In this document: in pieces, positions 23,362 through 33,949 of the stretch | How the letters are laid out: every line of letters begins with the position of its first letter | How positions within the stretch are numbered: position 1 is the stretch's first letter | Source of the DNA: Porodaedalea pini | Lineage: Eukaryota; Basidiomycota; Agaricomycetes; Hymenochaetales; Hymenochaetaceae | Assembly (NCBI GenBank): GCA_002794775.1 | Contig: NBAY01000059.1 | Span: 1-64,000 of the forward strand | Length of the DNA: 64,000 nucleotides | Reading direction: 5' to 3' | Translations under genes and position numbers: made by a program | Notes under the pieces: model-generated | What the model was told of the DNA's origin: nothing | Databases searched by the model: none | Seen by the model: the letters and a program-made list of their open reading frames with translations, nothing else

Positions 23362-24190
23362 GATAGGCGGTGGTGTTGGTGATGGGTGGGTTCCTAGCTT
23401 GTCGTCTAGGCGTACTAGGTCGTCGTCGGTCAGTGGTGGTAGTTGTGCGAGGACAGCGTCGGCAGTGTCTTCTGGTGGTGTATTCCAACGTTGTGCCGCT
23501 GATCCAGACGGTCGACGGTACGGGTGTGGAGCCAGCTCAAATCAGAGACAACACTGCCAGCCGACAGGTGGTGCGGACGCCTGCGGGTCTGATTGAGCGC
23601 TGTAACAAAATTCCGGATGTGGTGGTCGACTTTCACTTGCTGATCAAACCCGGATCTTCCTCTGTGAAGACTCCAACGGGCGCCAAGGGACCTTTCCGAA
23701 GATCACCCCCAAGGCCTGGTAGCTACTCTCGAGTGGGTCGGACTCAACGTTACCCCCTCTCAAACGAGCGCTAGTTGATCGAATAGAAAGAGGACGGCGG
23801 GTTGTGAAACGAGTGAGTTTGATAATGAAGGTAAGGAATTAACGACGTATCGGCCTGATCGATGCACGTGAGATCGATCTAAGAATAGGTGTAGGTCGAA
23901 GCGATCGTAGTCGGGGTCGCAGTCCAAGTCGTCGGACGCGTCGGATGAGAATGTTGGTCTAGAATTCGGGGTTACGAACAGGTAGTGGTCGGTTTTGAGT
24001 TTGTTGGACGAGATGAGGGTTGAGAGTGATGATGATAGATAGTAAGAAGAGTTCGATGGTGAGAGTGATTTGCGGGGTACAGGTGAAGGTATAGATGGTA
24101 GCGCGGTAAAGAGATTGTTGTCGGTAGGAGATGCGAACGTTCAGAGCCAGCTTGGCGTTGGTGACTGAGAATGCGCGAGGCGGTAGGGGG
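23362..24190 (-). other. 5' leader of element 2
   Basis: About 830 nt between primer site and gag. It holds short overlapping frames on both strands and no supported gene. The element 1 leader (5114-5953) is its homologue. Confidence 0.6.
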
Positions 24191-24202
24191 TAGTTTCGAC
24201 CT
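24191..24202 (-). promoter_or_regulatory. Self-complementary primer-binding site of element 2
   Basis: On the minus strand AGGTCGAAACTA lies two bases after the 5' LTR. It is the exact complement, 12 of 12, of TAGTTTCGACCT (24369-24358 on the minus strand) inside the LTR, which begins about 29 nt after the TATATA at 24403-24398. That fits a transcript whose own 5' end serves as primer (Tf1 type). Confidence 0.75.
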
Positions 24203-24204
24203 TG

Positions 24205-24626
24205 TGTCAGCGACGGACTACGGGTACACAAATGGTAGCCGGGTCACGCGGAACTCAGTCAGAGGAGGAAGGAGACGAGAGAGAGCGGTGGGGCAGGGGA
24301 ACTGACACAGCGCGGAGATAAGGAGCAGCTTCTGGACGTAGCCAGGTAGAATTGACCAGGTCGAAACTAGCCGATAAGTACAGGAGGACTACCTACTTAT
24401 ATACCCTTCAGCGGCTGCGCACGGACCAGGGAATTAATTACTACATAAGGATAGATGATAGAACGTCGTGGAACTTCATAGAATAATGAAATCATAGGAT
24501 CGGTCAGCGAGTAAGGATAGTGCGAGAAGGAGCGTAATGAATAATGAGTAAGCAGGAATAAGCGTGATTAGTGATGGATGGATAAGATATGATAAGATAA
24601 GATAATTTAAAAAAGCGTCCATGACA
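24205..24626 (-). repeat. 5' LTR of element 2
   Basis: 422 bp, read as identical to 17706-18127. It contains the TATATA box at 24398-24403 and the inferred transcript start near 24369. Confidence 0.94.
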
Positions 24627-24629
24627 ACG

Positions 24630-24977
24630 TGTTATACTCGAGCGTAGACTCGGGACACGCTTACTCAGGCTAGGTCGTCGCGGAGGTAAGAGGATTAATA
24701 CAAGTCTAAACTAATACAAGGGGGACAAGTCTCACCTAGGTCGTCGCGGAGGTAAGAGGAAAAGCAGAACAAGGAGTTCATGCGATTCCTGAGACCTTAT
24801 ATAGCGACGACCGTGAGACTATATTACCTAACATTACATAACGAGTGGGAATGGAACGAATGAAGGCAGTGTGGGAATGATTGTGTAAGATGGGTAAATA
24901 TAATGAAAAGGACGAATATAATAAAGGAAATGGTAAAAGGGAAAATAAAGGAAAAGGTGAAAGTTCAGGTTCTAACA
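24630..24977 (+). repeat. LTR-like block inside element 4
   Basis: It begins TGTTATACTCGAG and ends GGTTCTAACA, so it has TG...CA ends with TGTTA/TAACA inversion. It contains TTATATAGCG (about 24796) and two copies of an AGGTCGTCGCGGAGGTAAGAGG block (near 24671 and 24738). Two bases after it comes TGGCAGCAACC, which could be a tRNA primer site. No second copy was found in the window. Confidence 0.4.
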
Positions 24978-24978
24978 A

Positions 24979-25628
24979 ATGGCAGCAACCAGACTAGTGG
25001 ACGATAGAAGTGGTGAAGGAAACCCACTACCAGTCCCCGCACCAGGAGGAAGCCAGACAGGCACCACCGAATCTACCAACCAACCAATGGATGACTCATC
25101 CCTGGAAAGGGAATAGACGAGACCCTCGGAACCAAGTGGCTATTTATAGCACAGTGACATCACCATGATGCAATACTCCATGACGGTGGGGTAAAGCACA
25201 GGAACTTTGGAGCAAGTGCGCAAGTGGCTATTTATAGCACGCAACGATGTCATAGTGGAGCAGAAGGTTCTAAGAATTACTGCAGATCGCAGGAGAAGTG
25301 GAGAAGCCATTCCCTGACTAGTTAGAATTAGGTTAGCTGTGGAGCTAAGGTTCAAAGAACCCAAACTCTATAAAGAGGTGAGCAGGAGCGCCCTTGTCTC
25401 CTCAGCAAAATTCTTCTGCCCTTGACACGTCTTCAATACTAGTTCAGCTTGAGCCCACAGCTCACTGCTATTACTGTTATTCTCCTGCTAAAGACCAAGC
25501 GCTCAACAAGCCAATCACCCCTCCATACGACTAGCTCAAGAACGCTTACCTCGAGTCTTCGAGAAGGACATCTACTAGTTCTGGTACGTCGGACAGATTA
25601 GTCACCTGTTCCGACACTGGTCCTAACA
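24979..25628 (+). other. Right end of element 4: short gag-like start and promoter-like sequence
   Basis: ATG at 24979 opens 45 codons (MAATRLVDDRSGEGNP...) ending in TAG at about 25114. Beyond it are two copies of GTGGCTATTTATAGCAC (near 25136 and 25225) and a TATAAAGAGG box near 25367. A pyrimidine-rich tract then runs to CTAACA at 25628, which resembles the U3/R/U5 of an LTR. Function not assigned. Confidence 0.35.
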
Positions 25629-28600
25629 TATCCCTTGCCCAATAATCATAGTGGTGAGGATTAATGGAGAATCAGCTCGAGCTCTCATCGATTCGGGATT
25701 GCTTGCTGATTTTATGTCTACTAAGTTTGCAGATCAAATTGGAGTAAGAAAAAGTCCACTTGCCAAACTGCTGCCTGTTCAACTTGCTGTACAAGGTTCA
25801 AGATCTATGGTTAACTATTGTACGGACACTCAAATTGAATATGGAGAAGTTAATTCCATTCATCATTTTGATATTATGAACTTGGATAATTATGATATCA
25901 TTCTAGGAACACCATTTTTGTATCAACACAAAGTTTTACTTGGATTTAATGATTTGAGACTCTGGATCGAGAGTTCGAAACCTTTACCATTGAAAGGTGA
26001 GCAAGTATCTTACCTTTCATCTCATTTAGTTGATACTTATGAGTCTGAAATTGAAAGGTGCCATGTTCATATAAAGGAATATGCTCAAGATTTGTTCAAG
26101 GACGCTTCTCAAACTCAATTACCGCTACTTTGTGCTATCAATCATACTATACCTTTGATAGACGAGAAGAAACAATATAAATATCGACGTTCAAATTGCC
26201 CAGACCCACTGAGAGAACAATGGGGAATTAAGAGATGTGATTATATTAATTCTGGCAGGTGGTGTGTGGTTACAGGATCAAATGCAATGCCTATGCTATT
26301 GCTTCAAAAACCTCGAAAAATTAGTACAGACCCCATACAACTTCAAACAGTAATCGATCTAAGAGAAAGGAATGCTAACACTCGAAAAATGTCTTCAGTT
26401 CTTCCTGATATTGAAAGCATCCTTTGAAGGGTCGCTTCTAAAAAATACAAATCTCTTAGTGATGGGAAAGATGCATATGAACAGATCAGAGTCGTCCCTG
26501 AGCATGTGAACAGAACTATATTCAATACTCCAGATGGAACGATGGTTAGCGAAGTTATGCAATTAGGAGACTGTAACAGCGGCGCTACTTATCAAGCTTT
26601 AATGAACCACATTTTCCAGCCATACCTGGGAGATTGGATGGATATTTACCTAGATGACTTGGTAATTTATTCAGACACCATTGAAGAACATATCAAACAC
26701 TTGAAATTAGTTATTAATATACTTTGGAAGGAACAGTTCTATTTAAGTGAGCACAAAATGCAACTTTTCCAAAAAGAACTCAAGATTCTCGGGCACATAG
26801 TTGATGATGATGGAATCTGAATGGATCCAGTAAAAGTAGATTCAATCAGGAAATGGAAAGTACCCACCAATAGAGATCTTCTTTGTGGATTCCTGGGAGC
26901 AGTTGGTTATTTAGCCCCGAGTGTACCACAAATTCGAATTCTCATGGGAGTGCTAACTAAATTAACTGGTGATACAGTGCCATTTCGATGGACTTTTACA
27001 GAACAAAGAGCCTTTGATCAGATGGTTAATTTAGTTTCTGAATTTCAAAATCATCACAGAATTGTTTTGAAGTACAGAAAGAATGCTCCTCCAATTAATA
27101 TAGTTACCAATGTGTCAGCTTCAGGAATTGGAGGCATTGTTAGCCAAGGAGAAAATTGGAAAACAGCAGAAGTTGCTGCGTTCTATTCAGCCAAATTAAA
27201 TTCTGCACAGCAGAATTATGCAGTACATGATGTAGAATTTCTGGCTGGAGTAGAAACAATGCTACGAAACAGAAATTTACTTCAAGGAACGCATTTCTGA
27301 TGGTATACAGACCACAGAGCATTAGAGTATTTACTCAGGCAACCGAACCTCAGTGGATGGCAAGCTAGAAGGTTAGAAAAAATATCTGACTTTGATTTCA
27401 AAATTATCTACATTTCTGGAACAAGCAACATCCTAGCTGATGCATTATCACACATATATTCAGGTGATTTACCAGGAACTGTCCGTGCATGCTCAGAATA
27501 CACCCTTGAAATTGATGAAGATGACATTCCTCAATTTTCAAGGTTAAATGCTATTATTTCTGCACCTTTATTAACAGGCCCATACGCTATGAATCCTGCT
27601 GTAGTTTCACAGCCAGACCAAAGTTTGCAGACCCTCAATCAAAAAACTGCGGTTGAGCCATTTCAAAAACAGATTAAGAAAGTGAAATTAATTGTTAAGT
27701 CCCTGGAGAACAAATCCAGTACTGAACGTAAGCCGGAGGGTGGGACTACACAATTACCAGTACCTGACATGCAGCACGTGAGACAAGACACATCACCAAT
27801 TAGATCCAGGCTCCCCCACCGCTTAACCAGGGAAAGATCTGGGAACCAAGTCCCCAATGCCAATCAGCATACAGTCAACTCGCCTCAAAGGGTTAATGAA
27901 GAAATTGAGCAAACAACCAACACTAAGTTGACTGATATAATTGCACAAGGTAATCCTGATTTACATTTCCCTGCCTGTTTGAAAGGAAAATATACACAGG
28001 ACAAATTCTACAAGCAAATATTAGAAAACCCGACTCAATATAAGAATTTTTGTGTCGAAAACGAACTAGTATTTCGACGGGAGGGTGGGAACTATATACT
28101 TTGCATACCAAAAGTGTTAATTAATGGCCGAAACACTTGAGAAATTGTTATTGAGCATGCACATTCAATTTTGGCTCACTTAGGGGCTCGGAAAACCCTA
28201 AGCTACCTGAGAGAACAGGTCTGGTGGAAAGATATGATTTCTGATATTAATTCCTACTGCAAGTCTTGCCATATTTGCAAGACTAGCAAACTGAGTAATC
28301 AGAAGCCATTTGGACTTCTTCAAACTTTACCTGTACCACCGAAACCATGGAACGGGATAGGAATGGACTTTGTTGGACCGCTTCCAGAATCAAAGAACCG
28401 GATCGGTTCTTTTGATATGATTTGTGTAATCATTGATCTACTTACTGGAATGGTGCATTTAGTTCCGTCTTGACAGAATTACAGGGCGAGAGATATTGCT
28501 GAACTGATATTTGAAAATGTTTATAAGCTACATGGATTGCCTCAGTACATAGTTAGTGACTGGGATACATTATTTACAAGTGCATTCTGGGACTGGTTAC

Positions 28601-30123
28601 ATAAGTTGATAGGGGTAAAGCTTAAATTTTCCAGTGCATATCATCTGCAGACAGATGGTTCAACTGAAAGAATGAACCAAACTGTCACTCATATGCTACG
28701 GCAATGCATCTCATCAAACCAGAAGGACTGGGTATCCAAATTACCTGCTATAGAGTTTGCTATCAACTCAGCTCGATCGGAAACGACTGGTTTTGCCCCG
28801 TCCTTCCTTAATTCGGGCTGAATGCCTCGATCTTTGCTATGGAATGACCCAGGGAAAGAAGAATTCTCAGGTGTCTGAACGTTCACTCAGAAGCTCAAGG
28901 ATGCCATTATGTTGGCTCACGATGCAGTTCTTCAAGTGCGTGTTAAGCAAACCAGACAGGCGAATCGGTATCGCCGACCGTCCCCATTTGCATTAGGAGA
29001 CTTGGTCTATATTTCAACAAAAAATATGAACTTGCCAAAACAACGTGCCAGAAAACTAGTCCCCAAATTTATTGGCCCTTACAAAATAGTTCAGATTGCT
29101 GGAAATGAGGCATTCAAAGTCGAACTACCTAAGGAACTAAAAAATAGGGGCATACACCCAGTTTTTCATGCCTCTCTGCTCAGAATACATTCACCCAATG
29201 ACGATCGACTGTTCCCTGGCTGGGACATTGGCCAAGTAACTGGATTGGGAGAAGACCCAATGGAATGGGCCGTTTCATCAATTCTAAACCATACTGGGAA
29301 CAAAGAGAACACTCTATTCAAAGTTCTATGGAAAGCTGGTGATTACACTTGGCTTCCATATGATTGGATTAAACACCTCAAGGCGCTTAAGGCATACCTC
29401 GAGGTTCTTGGAGTTGATTCCATCGAAAATCTACCTCAGGGACAAGCAGAACTAGATACTGATGACCCACAGATAAGTGTAAACTCTTTATCTATTCTAC
29501 ATGAGGCCTTCATGGACATGCAACGTTGTAAACGCATACCACAGCGATTGGACAAATATAAAAGTGTGAATTTGAGTTCAAGAATAAACAGAGAAGTGCT
29601 CGCTATGGCTTTGAACGCTGGGGATTCTCTCACTAGCATACAGTCAGCTTTTATCCCTCACTCAAACTTCCCAAACCCTCCTCCCAAATATATTGTTGGT
29701 TCTCGGTGCATTGGAATAACTACAAAATGGACTACATTCGATCAGAGCACTGGCACTCAATATGAATTCGAACCCGAAGAATTACAGGAAATAGCAGACT
29801 TTTCGAGTATGATCCACTCAAACTCGATTAAACCGGGGGTAGCACTTCCTGAGCACTATCTTATTGTGCTTCGACTCTATAATTACTATATGCCGAGCTT
29901 TGCAGCGCTAGCTCTGCTTCCTCCATTTCAAGATCGTGAATGGCACGAACAAATGGTCAAGGTATCGCATGACCTGGTCATATGCAAGAATATGGCCTCG
30001 AACATGGGTATTTTATTAATCCATTGGGTATTTTATTATTTGATTCTAATCTACTCTACAGGAGCGAAACGGCACTTCGATTCCATCAAAGAGAAACCGA
30101 ATCTGCATAAGCGTGGGACCTGA
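25629..30123 (+). pseudogene. pol: Pol polyprotein of element 3, seven TGA stops and no frameshift
   Basis: One frame runs from the target copy to TGA 30121-30123, interrupted only by TGA at 26425, 26818, 27298, 28138, 28471, 28819 and 28876. Domains: aspartic protease (ARALIDSG), reverse transcriptase (DIYLDDLVIYSD), RNase H (TNVSASGIGG, with the first catalytic Asp apparently changed to Asn, and YTDHRALEYL), integrase zinc finger (HAHSILAHLG...CKSCHIC) and integrase core (GMDFVGPLP, VSDWDTLFTS, TDGSTERMNQ). A chromo-like C-terminal module follows (LFKVLWKAGDYTWLPY), with about 230 further residues of unknown role. Every stop is at a position where I expect Arg in relatives, and SDWD stands for the usual SDRD (CGG to TGG). 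Confidence 0.9.
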
Positions 30124-30451
30124 AGCACCAAGCGCTTCTGTTCTGGCTCGACGGAAATTCCAGAACACGTCAGCAAGAAGCTAGATGCCGGACCCAGCCA
30201 CAAGCAACCGACCGGTGGCATCGAGAACACCAAGAATTCCGCCGGTGAATTTCAGGAACATAATCTGAGGCCGCATTCACCGTCTCTGCCTACCCCACCT
30301 TCGCAGTCTCTCGCTCTTGCTCAAGTTGAACGCGAAGACGAAACAATGAAGGATTAAATAGGTAATTAATCTATTATATTTTCTTTCATTTTCTTCACTC
30401 TTTTAAATTTGTTGCCGTCTAGCACTTGTATTACAAGTGCTGGAGGGCGTA

Positions 30452-30707
30452 TGTAATGAAATGTTACTTTCTTTGTTCCTAATCTGGCTGAATCTGCTTA
30501 CTAATGTTTTCTTTTAGGGTTCTTAGTTTTATCTTACTGATCGGTAGGTTGTCGATGGCACGCGTTGAAGGTGAGGTTAAGTAGTTAAATAGTAGATAGA
30601 TTTGTTGGGGATCGAGCATTCTTTGTGCTCAATCCCCTCTCGCAATATACTACAGTTATGCCAGCTAGTTTATACACGTGAACTCGAAGCTCTGGAGAAT
30701 CCGGTGT
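30452..30707 (+). repeat. 3' LTR of element 3, first 256 bp
   Basis: Starts TGTAATGAAATG after GGAGGGCGTA and ends CCGGTGT (30701-30707), the left copy of the target duplication of the giant palindrome. The remaining 23 bp of the LTR lie at 44842-44864. Together they equal the 279 bp of the 5' LTR. Confidence 0.92.
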
Positions 30708-31020
30708 CACTTCAGGCTACCCCTAAAAGTAGACCTATTAGGCTAATTCTTACACACAGATAATTAGCCTATTAGGGGTCAGGTTTGGGCGTACCCAATT
30801 TCCTGGGTGCACCCAGTGGGTGTGAGCTGGGTATACCCAATTGTTATTACTGTGGGAAAATTGGGCCTACCCAGCTTCTAGGGCACTCTCAACTGGGCCT
30901 CCCCAATGTTCCTAGTGGGCATGCCCAATTTTCTGGGTGTGCCCATATGGGCATGCCCAATTTTTTGGGTGTACCCAGGTGGGCATGCCCTGGGTGTACC
31001 CAGATATGTCACTGTCACTG
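30708..31020 (+). repeat. Terminal region of left arm: hairpin and GGGCATGCCC motif array
   Basis: After the CACT end a perfect short inverted repeat (CCTATTAGGCTAAT and its complement, about 30736-30778) forms a hairpin. About ten degenerate 12-14 bp palindromes of the type TGGGCATGCCCA or TGGGTGTACCCA follow up to 31000. Arrays of this kind beside transposon ends are typical binding sites of transposases, which is an inference here. The mirror lies at 44522-44834. Confidence 0.6.
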
Positions 31021-32210
31021 ACTGTCTGGGGGACTTTGGGGCACACCCAGAAAATCATCCCTCCCTCCCCTTTTATTTTTTTATTTTCTTCTTCAGCTGT
31101 ATACTTCTAATGGCTTCATAGATGCATATATAAATATAGGTTGCATGCTGAATGTGCATCTGCTATTTTAAGTTCTGTATATAGCTTGTAGACATTATAA
31201 AGAATGAAAGTCAATTATATTGACATCTGAGCTTGCTATTGCAGACTACTCATTGTTAAGTGCAAATAGCAAGTTGTTTGATTAAGCTTTGAGCTCAGTT
31301 TTGAATGTATCTTGACCTCAATCAAGCTCAAATTTTATTTATTTAATTTGGGGCTTCATTCTACTTCAAAGTTCAAATCTCAATTCTATTGCTACAAGTT
31401 TCTTCTCCCTTAGGTCATAACAATCAAGCTAGAACCTCATGGTTGATTCTTGAGCTCTACATTCATTCTCAAATTGAGCAGCTTCTGTAAGCCCACCAGA
31501 GTATTTTTACCACATCTGACTTAACATCAACTGGCTGGACATCATGTCATGACTCTGAGGTACTGAGTTGCTGATATTCCAAGATGCACAAACTCCAGAA
31601 GGCCACCATACAGCCGTACCATGACTGCACTGAGTCTGAGTCTGAAACTTGGTGGCAGCATAGCCTCTGGACATTTGAAGCATAGCACATTATATTCTAT
31701 TTATATTCTTTTCATATTCCCTTCACTCCTTAACCCATCCAAAGCTAATATGAACTCATTCAAAGCTCATATGCACTTGCACTGAGTCAAGTGATCCTTT
31801 GGCAGACATATATCAAAGATTTATACATTCTGAGAGTAATTCTCAACAGATTCCTTTCAGACTGGTACTGTATAGTTCATATTATATAATCCTTCCTATT
31901 TAAACCCTTTCTGATGCCTTTGTTGCCTCAGTCTCTCTGACAGCAACAAATATTGTTTTGTCCTGTCTGTCTTGTGGGCTCAAGTGTTGGCACTATCTAG
32001 GTGCCTTCTATATAGGATCAATTTATTACTGCAAAGAGAAATAAGATTAGACACTACTGAGATGAAAAGGAGAGCCTGACTGAGAGAGCCTAGATGTCTT
32101 AGGTATATACAAAGATTCAGAGGTGTCTAGTTGGATGTGCCTAAAACATTTGAAAGTGTCTAGCTAGGTATTCCCAGATACATTGGGTATGCCCAGTTAG
32201 GTACTCCCAG
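31021..32210. other. Non-coding part of left arm
   Basis: AT-rich sequence without an open frame of note. No gene, hairpin or repeat was recognised. Its mirror is 43332-44521. Confidence 0.5.
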
Positions 32211-32480
32211 TTATTTGGGCATGCCCAGTTGGGCACTCCCAGCCATCTGGGCATGCCCAGTTGGGCACTCCCAGCCATCTGGGCATGCCCAGTTGGGCAC
32301 TCCCAGCCATCTGGGCATGCCCAGTTGGGCACTCCCAGCCATCTGGGCATGCCCAGTTGGGCACTCCCAGCCATCTGGACATGCCCAGTTGGGCACTCCC
32401 AACCATCTGGGCATGCCCAGTTGGGCACTCCCAACCATCTGGGTACACCCAGTTGGGCACTCCCAACTATTTGGGAATAC
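32211..32480. repeat. 32-bp tandem repeats, left arm
   Basis: About eight head-to-tail copies of a 32-bp unit containing GGGCATGCCC and AGTTGGGCACTCCC. Because 32 is not a multiple of three, all frames stay open, which explains the many spurious ORFs here. The unit includes the same short palindrome found at the element's ends. Confidence 0.8.
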
Positions 32481-32703
32481 CCAGTTGGGTGTGCCTAGCT
32501 ACTTATTATCTTTTTTAATTCCTGCCTAAGATTTTTTTTTTCTTTTTTTGAGAAGTAAAAACTGTTATGTCATGAAAATCAAATAGGTCTAGAATAGAAG
32601 TCTTGAATATTCTATGGAGAATTACTCAATCATTTTATTCTAGGCTCTGAATCTTAGCTGCCTTGCTCTGGAGACCAATCAACACACTGCAAGCCACTGC
32701 AGG

Positions 32704-33880
32704 TCAGATGACAATGTTGTTTGATGTGAGAGCAAAAGAAAGCAATGTTTGCTGTGCACTGAGCACTGCATGTTGGTGAGCTACAATGACCATACTAGAA
32801 CATGCTCCAAGGGTCAGCAGCATCATACTGATCATGTTGGTACAGAGCATAGCTTGGGGAGTTGAACTGATCTGCCAGGAAATGAGTGAGTCCATGGTAG
32901 CAGTGTACTTGTTGGGGCCATGGTCACTGTAGTTGAAGAGCAAAGTCGCACCCTGAATGTACATGTGCAAAAAACCACTGAGGTTCAAGTTTGGGTTGTT
33001 ACTGAGCATGCCGGACTCCCAACCAGTTGCCGACACAAGCGAAGAGGTCATCTCAGACTAGCCAGTCATTTCGAAGTACCAATAGTTTTTTAGTTTGCTG
33101 TCTCCGCCCACAAACCATCATCTGAGACAGCAAAGCAGTTCTCCTTCGCATTCACGACAGTAAGAGGAAGAAGCTGCACCGTGTTTCCAGTCATGTCATC
33201 ACCAAGGATGGTGAGAGATACCAAAGTGAGACCACCATTGCAAACACAGTTCCAGTTACCCTTAATATCAGCATCTGACCACCAGCCATTCGTGCCCTGC
33301 ACCAGAGCAGCAATGCCAAGGGACAGATCATACTGTTTCAAAGTGGACCGGATCATCTCCTTCTTGTCATCAGCCCACATGTCGTAAAGCTAGTTGTAAG
33401 CAATACCGAAAGCGGCGGACATTTCAGCAGTGTCAAGAAAATGAGCAGGACTCCACCTGTCAACAGCGGGATCCCATGAGGTCGAGCCATTGCCAGCAGC
33501 ATTCTGCAAGTATAACATATCAGCATGTACAAGGATGCAAATTATATAATGAGCCAAACCTGGAGCTCTAGCCAGGTACAGTCAACTCACAATGAATCGT
33601 TCGTCATGCGGTAGACATACGCAAAGGCCTTATGCACTCTTTGACTTGACGGCAGGCATCAAGGATACCACTGGCGCCATCCATGAAATACGGGACAGGG
33701 TCCATGGCCTTCCAATCAGAGGCATTGCCAAAGATCATCTGGTTCCAGCCGCTGAAGTAAGGGTCGTGCGCAATAAGGTTAGGCAGCACTTCCCACTTGA
33801 AAGCCGGCTCAATGAGACGCAGCTAGAGCGAAAGTAGCGCGTCTTCCTCAGTCTGGACCTGGTTCTTCTGCATGGTGATG
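32704..33880 (-). pseudogene. Heparinase/alginate-lyase-like gene fragment, left arm
   Basis: Fragment of a secreted polysaccharide-lyase-like enzyme (heparinase II/III or chondroitin AC/alginate lyase type). Recognisable stretches are GNWNCVCNGGLTLVSLTILG, WAETAN, MTSSLVSATG and NYSDHGPNK. A 56-bp GT-AG intron lies at 33504-33559. The fragment is broken by TAG where the family has Trp (YN-stop-LYD), a frameshift after WAETAN and a further TAG. It lacks a proper start. The family call is from memory of similar fungal proteins. Confidence 0.5.
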
Positions 33881-33949
33881 GTGATGTCGATGTGACGCTC
33901 TGGGATAGATGCACGGCCGCATCATCTGGCAGCGTCGCAGCACATCTAA

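Larger units (their letters stand above)
17706..24626 (-). mobile_element. Element 2: intact Ty3-type chromovirus retrotransposon
   Basis: A complete 6921-bp element in reverse orientation: 422-bp LTRs that I read as identical, 5-bp duplication ACGTG (17701-17705 and 24627-24631), self-complementary primer site, full gag, full pol without internal stop, and a purine tract (AAGGGGAGGG on the minus strand) beside the 3' LTR. Identical LTRs and intact frames mean a recent insertion that may still be competent. It lies within element 4, at the edge of that element's internal LTR-like block. Confidence 0.95.
16883..25628. mobile_element. Element 4: unclassified insertion inside element 3
   Basis: It is bounded by a 5-bp duplication TATCC (16878-16882 and 25629-25633) and has ends TGTTACAAG...GGTCCTAACA, the TG...CA termini of integrase-inserted elements. 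Removing it restores an uninterrupted reading frame between the gag end and the protease of element 3, which supports the boundaries strongly. Without element 2 it is about 1820 bp. I could not find a terminal direct repeat matching the outer ends. Inside are an ORF on the left (16927-17688) and, on the right, an LTR-like block (24630-24977) followed by a short ATG frame (24979-25116). The order, ORF then LTR then ORF start, looks permuted. Confidence 0.65.

Noticed and set aside
18308..23774. Plus-strand ORFs of 60-206 codons opposite element 2
   Set aside because: They are antisense shadows of the conserved pol and gag frames and recur opposite element 1.
30701..30708. An 8-bp target duplication, which would indicate a hAT element
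   Set aside because: The base after CCGGTGT is C on the left and G on the right, and the bases before it are T and G, so the duplication is exactly 7 bp.
32211..32480. CRISPR-like array (regular 32-bp spacing)
   Set aside because: Units are contiguous and nearly identical with no variable spacers, and the DNA is eukaryotic. It is a tandem repeat.
32141..32529. Six overlapping repetitive ORFs of 75-104 codons, on both strands, in the 32-bp array (and their mirrors at 43013-43401)
   Set aside because: The 32-bp unit has no stop in any frame, so open frames arise automatically. They are repeats, not genes.
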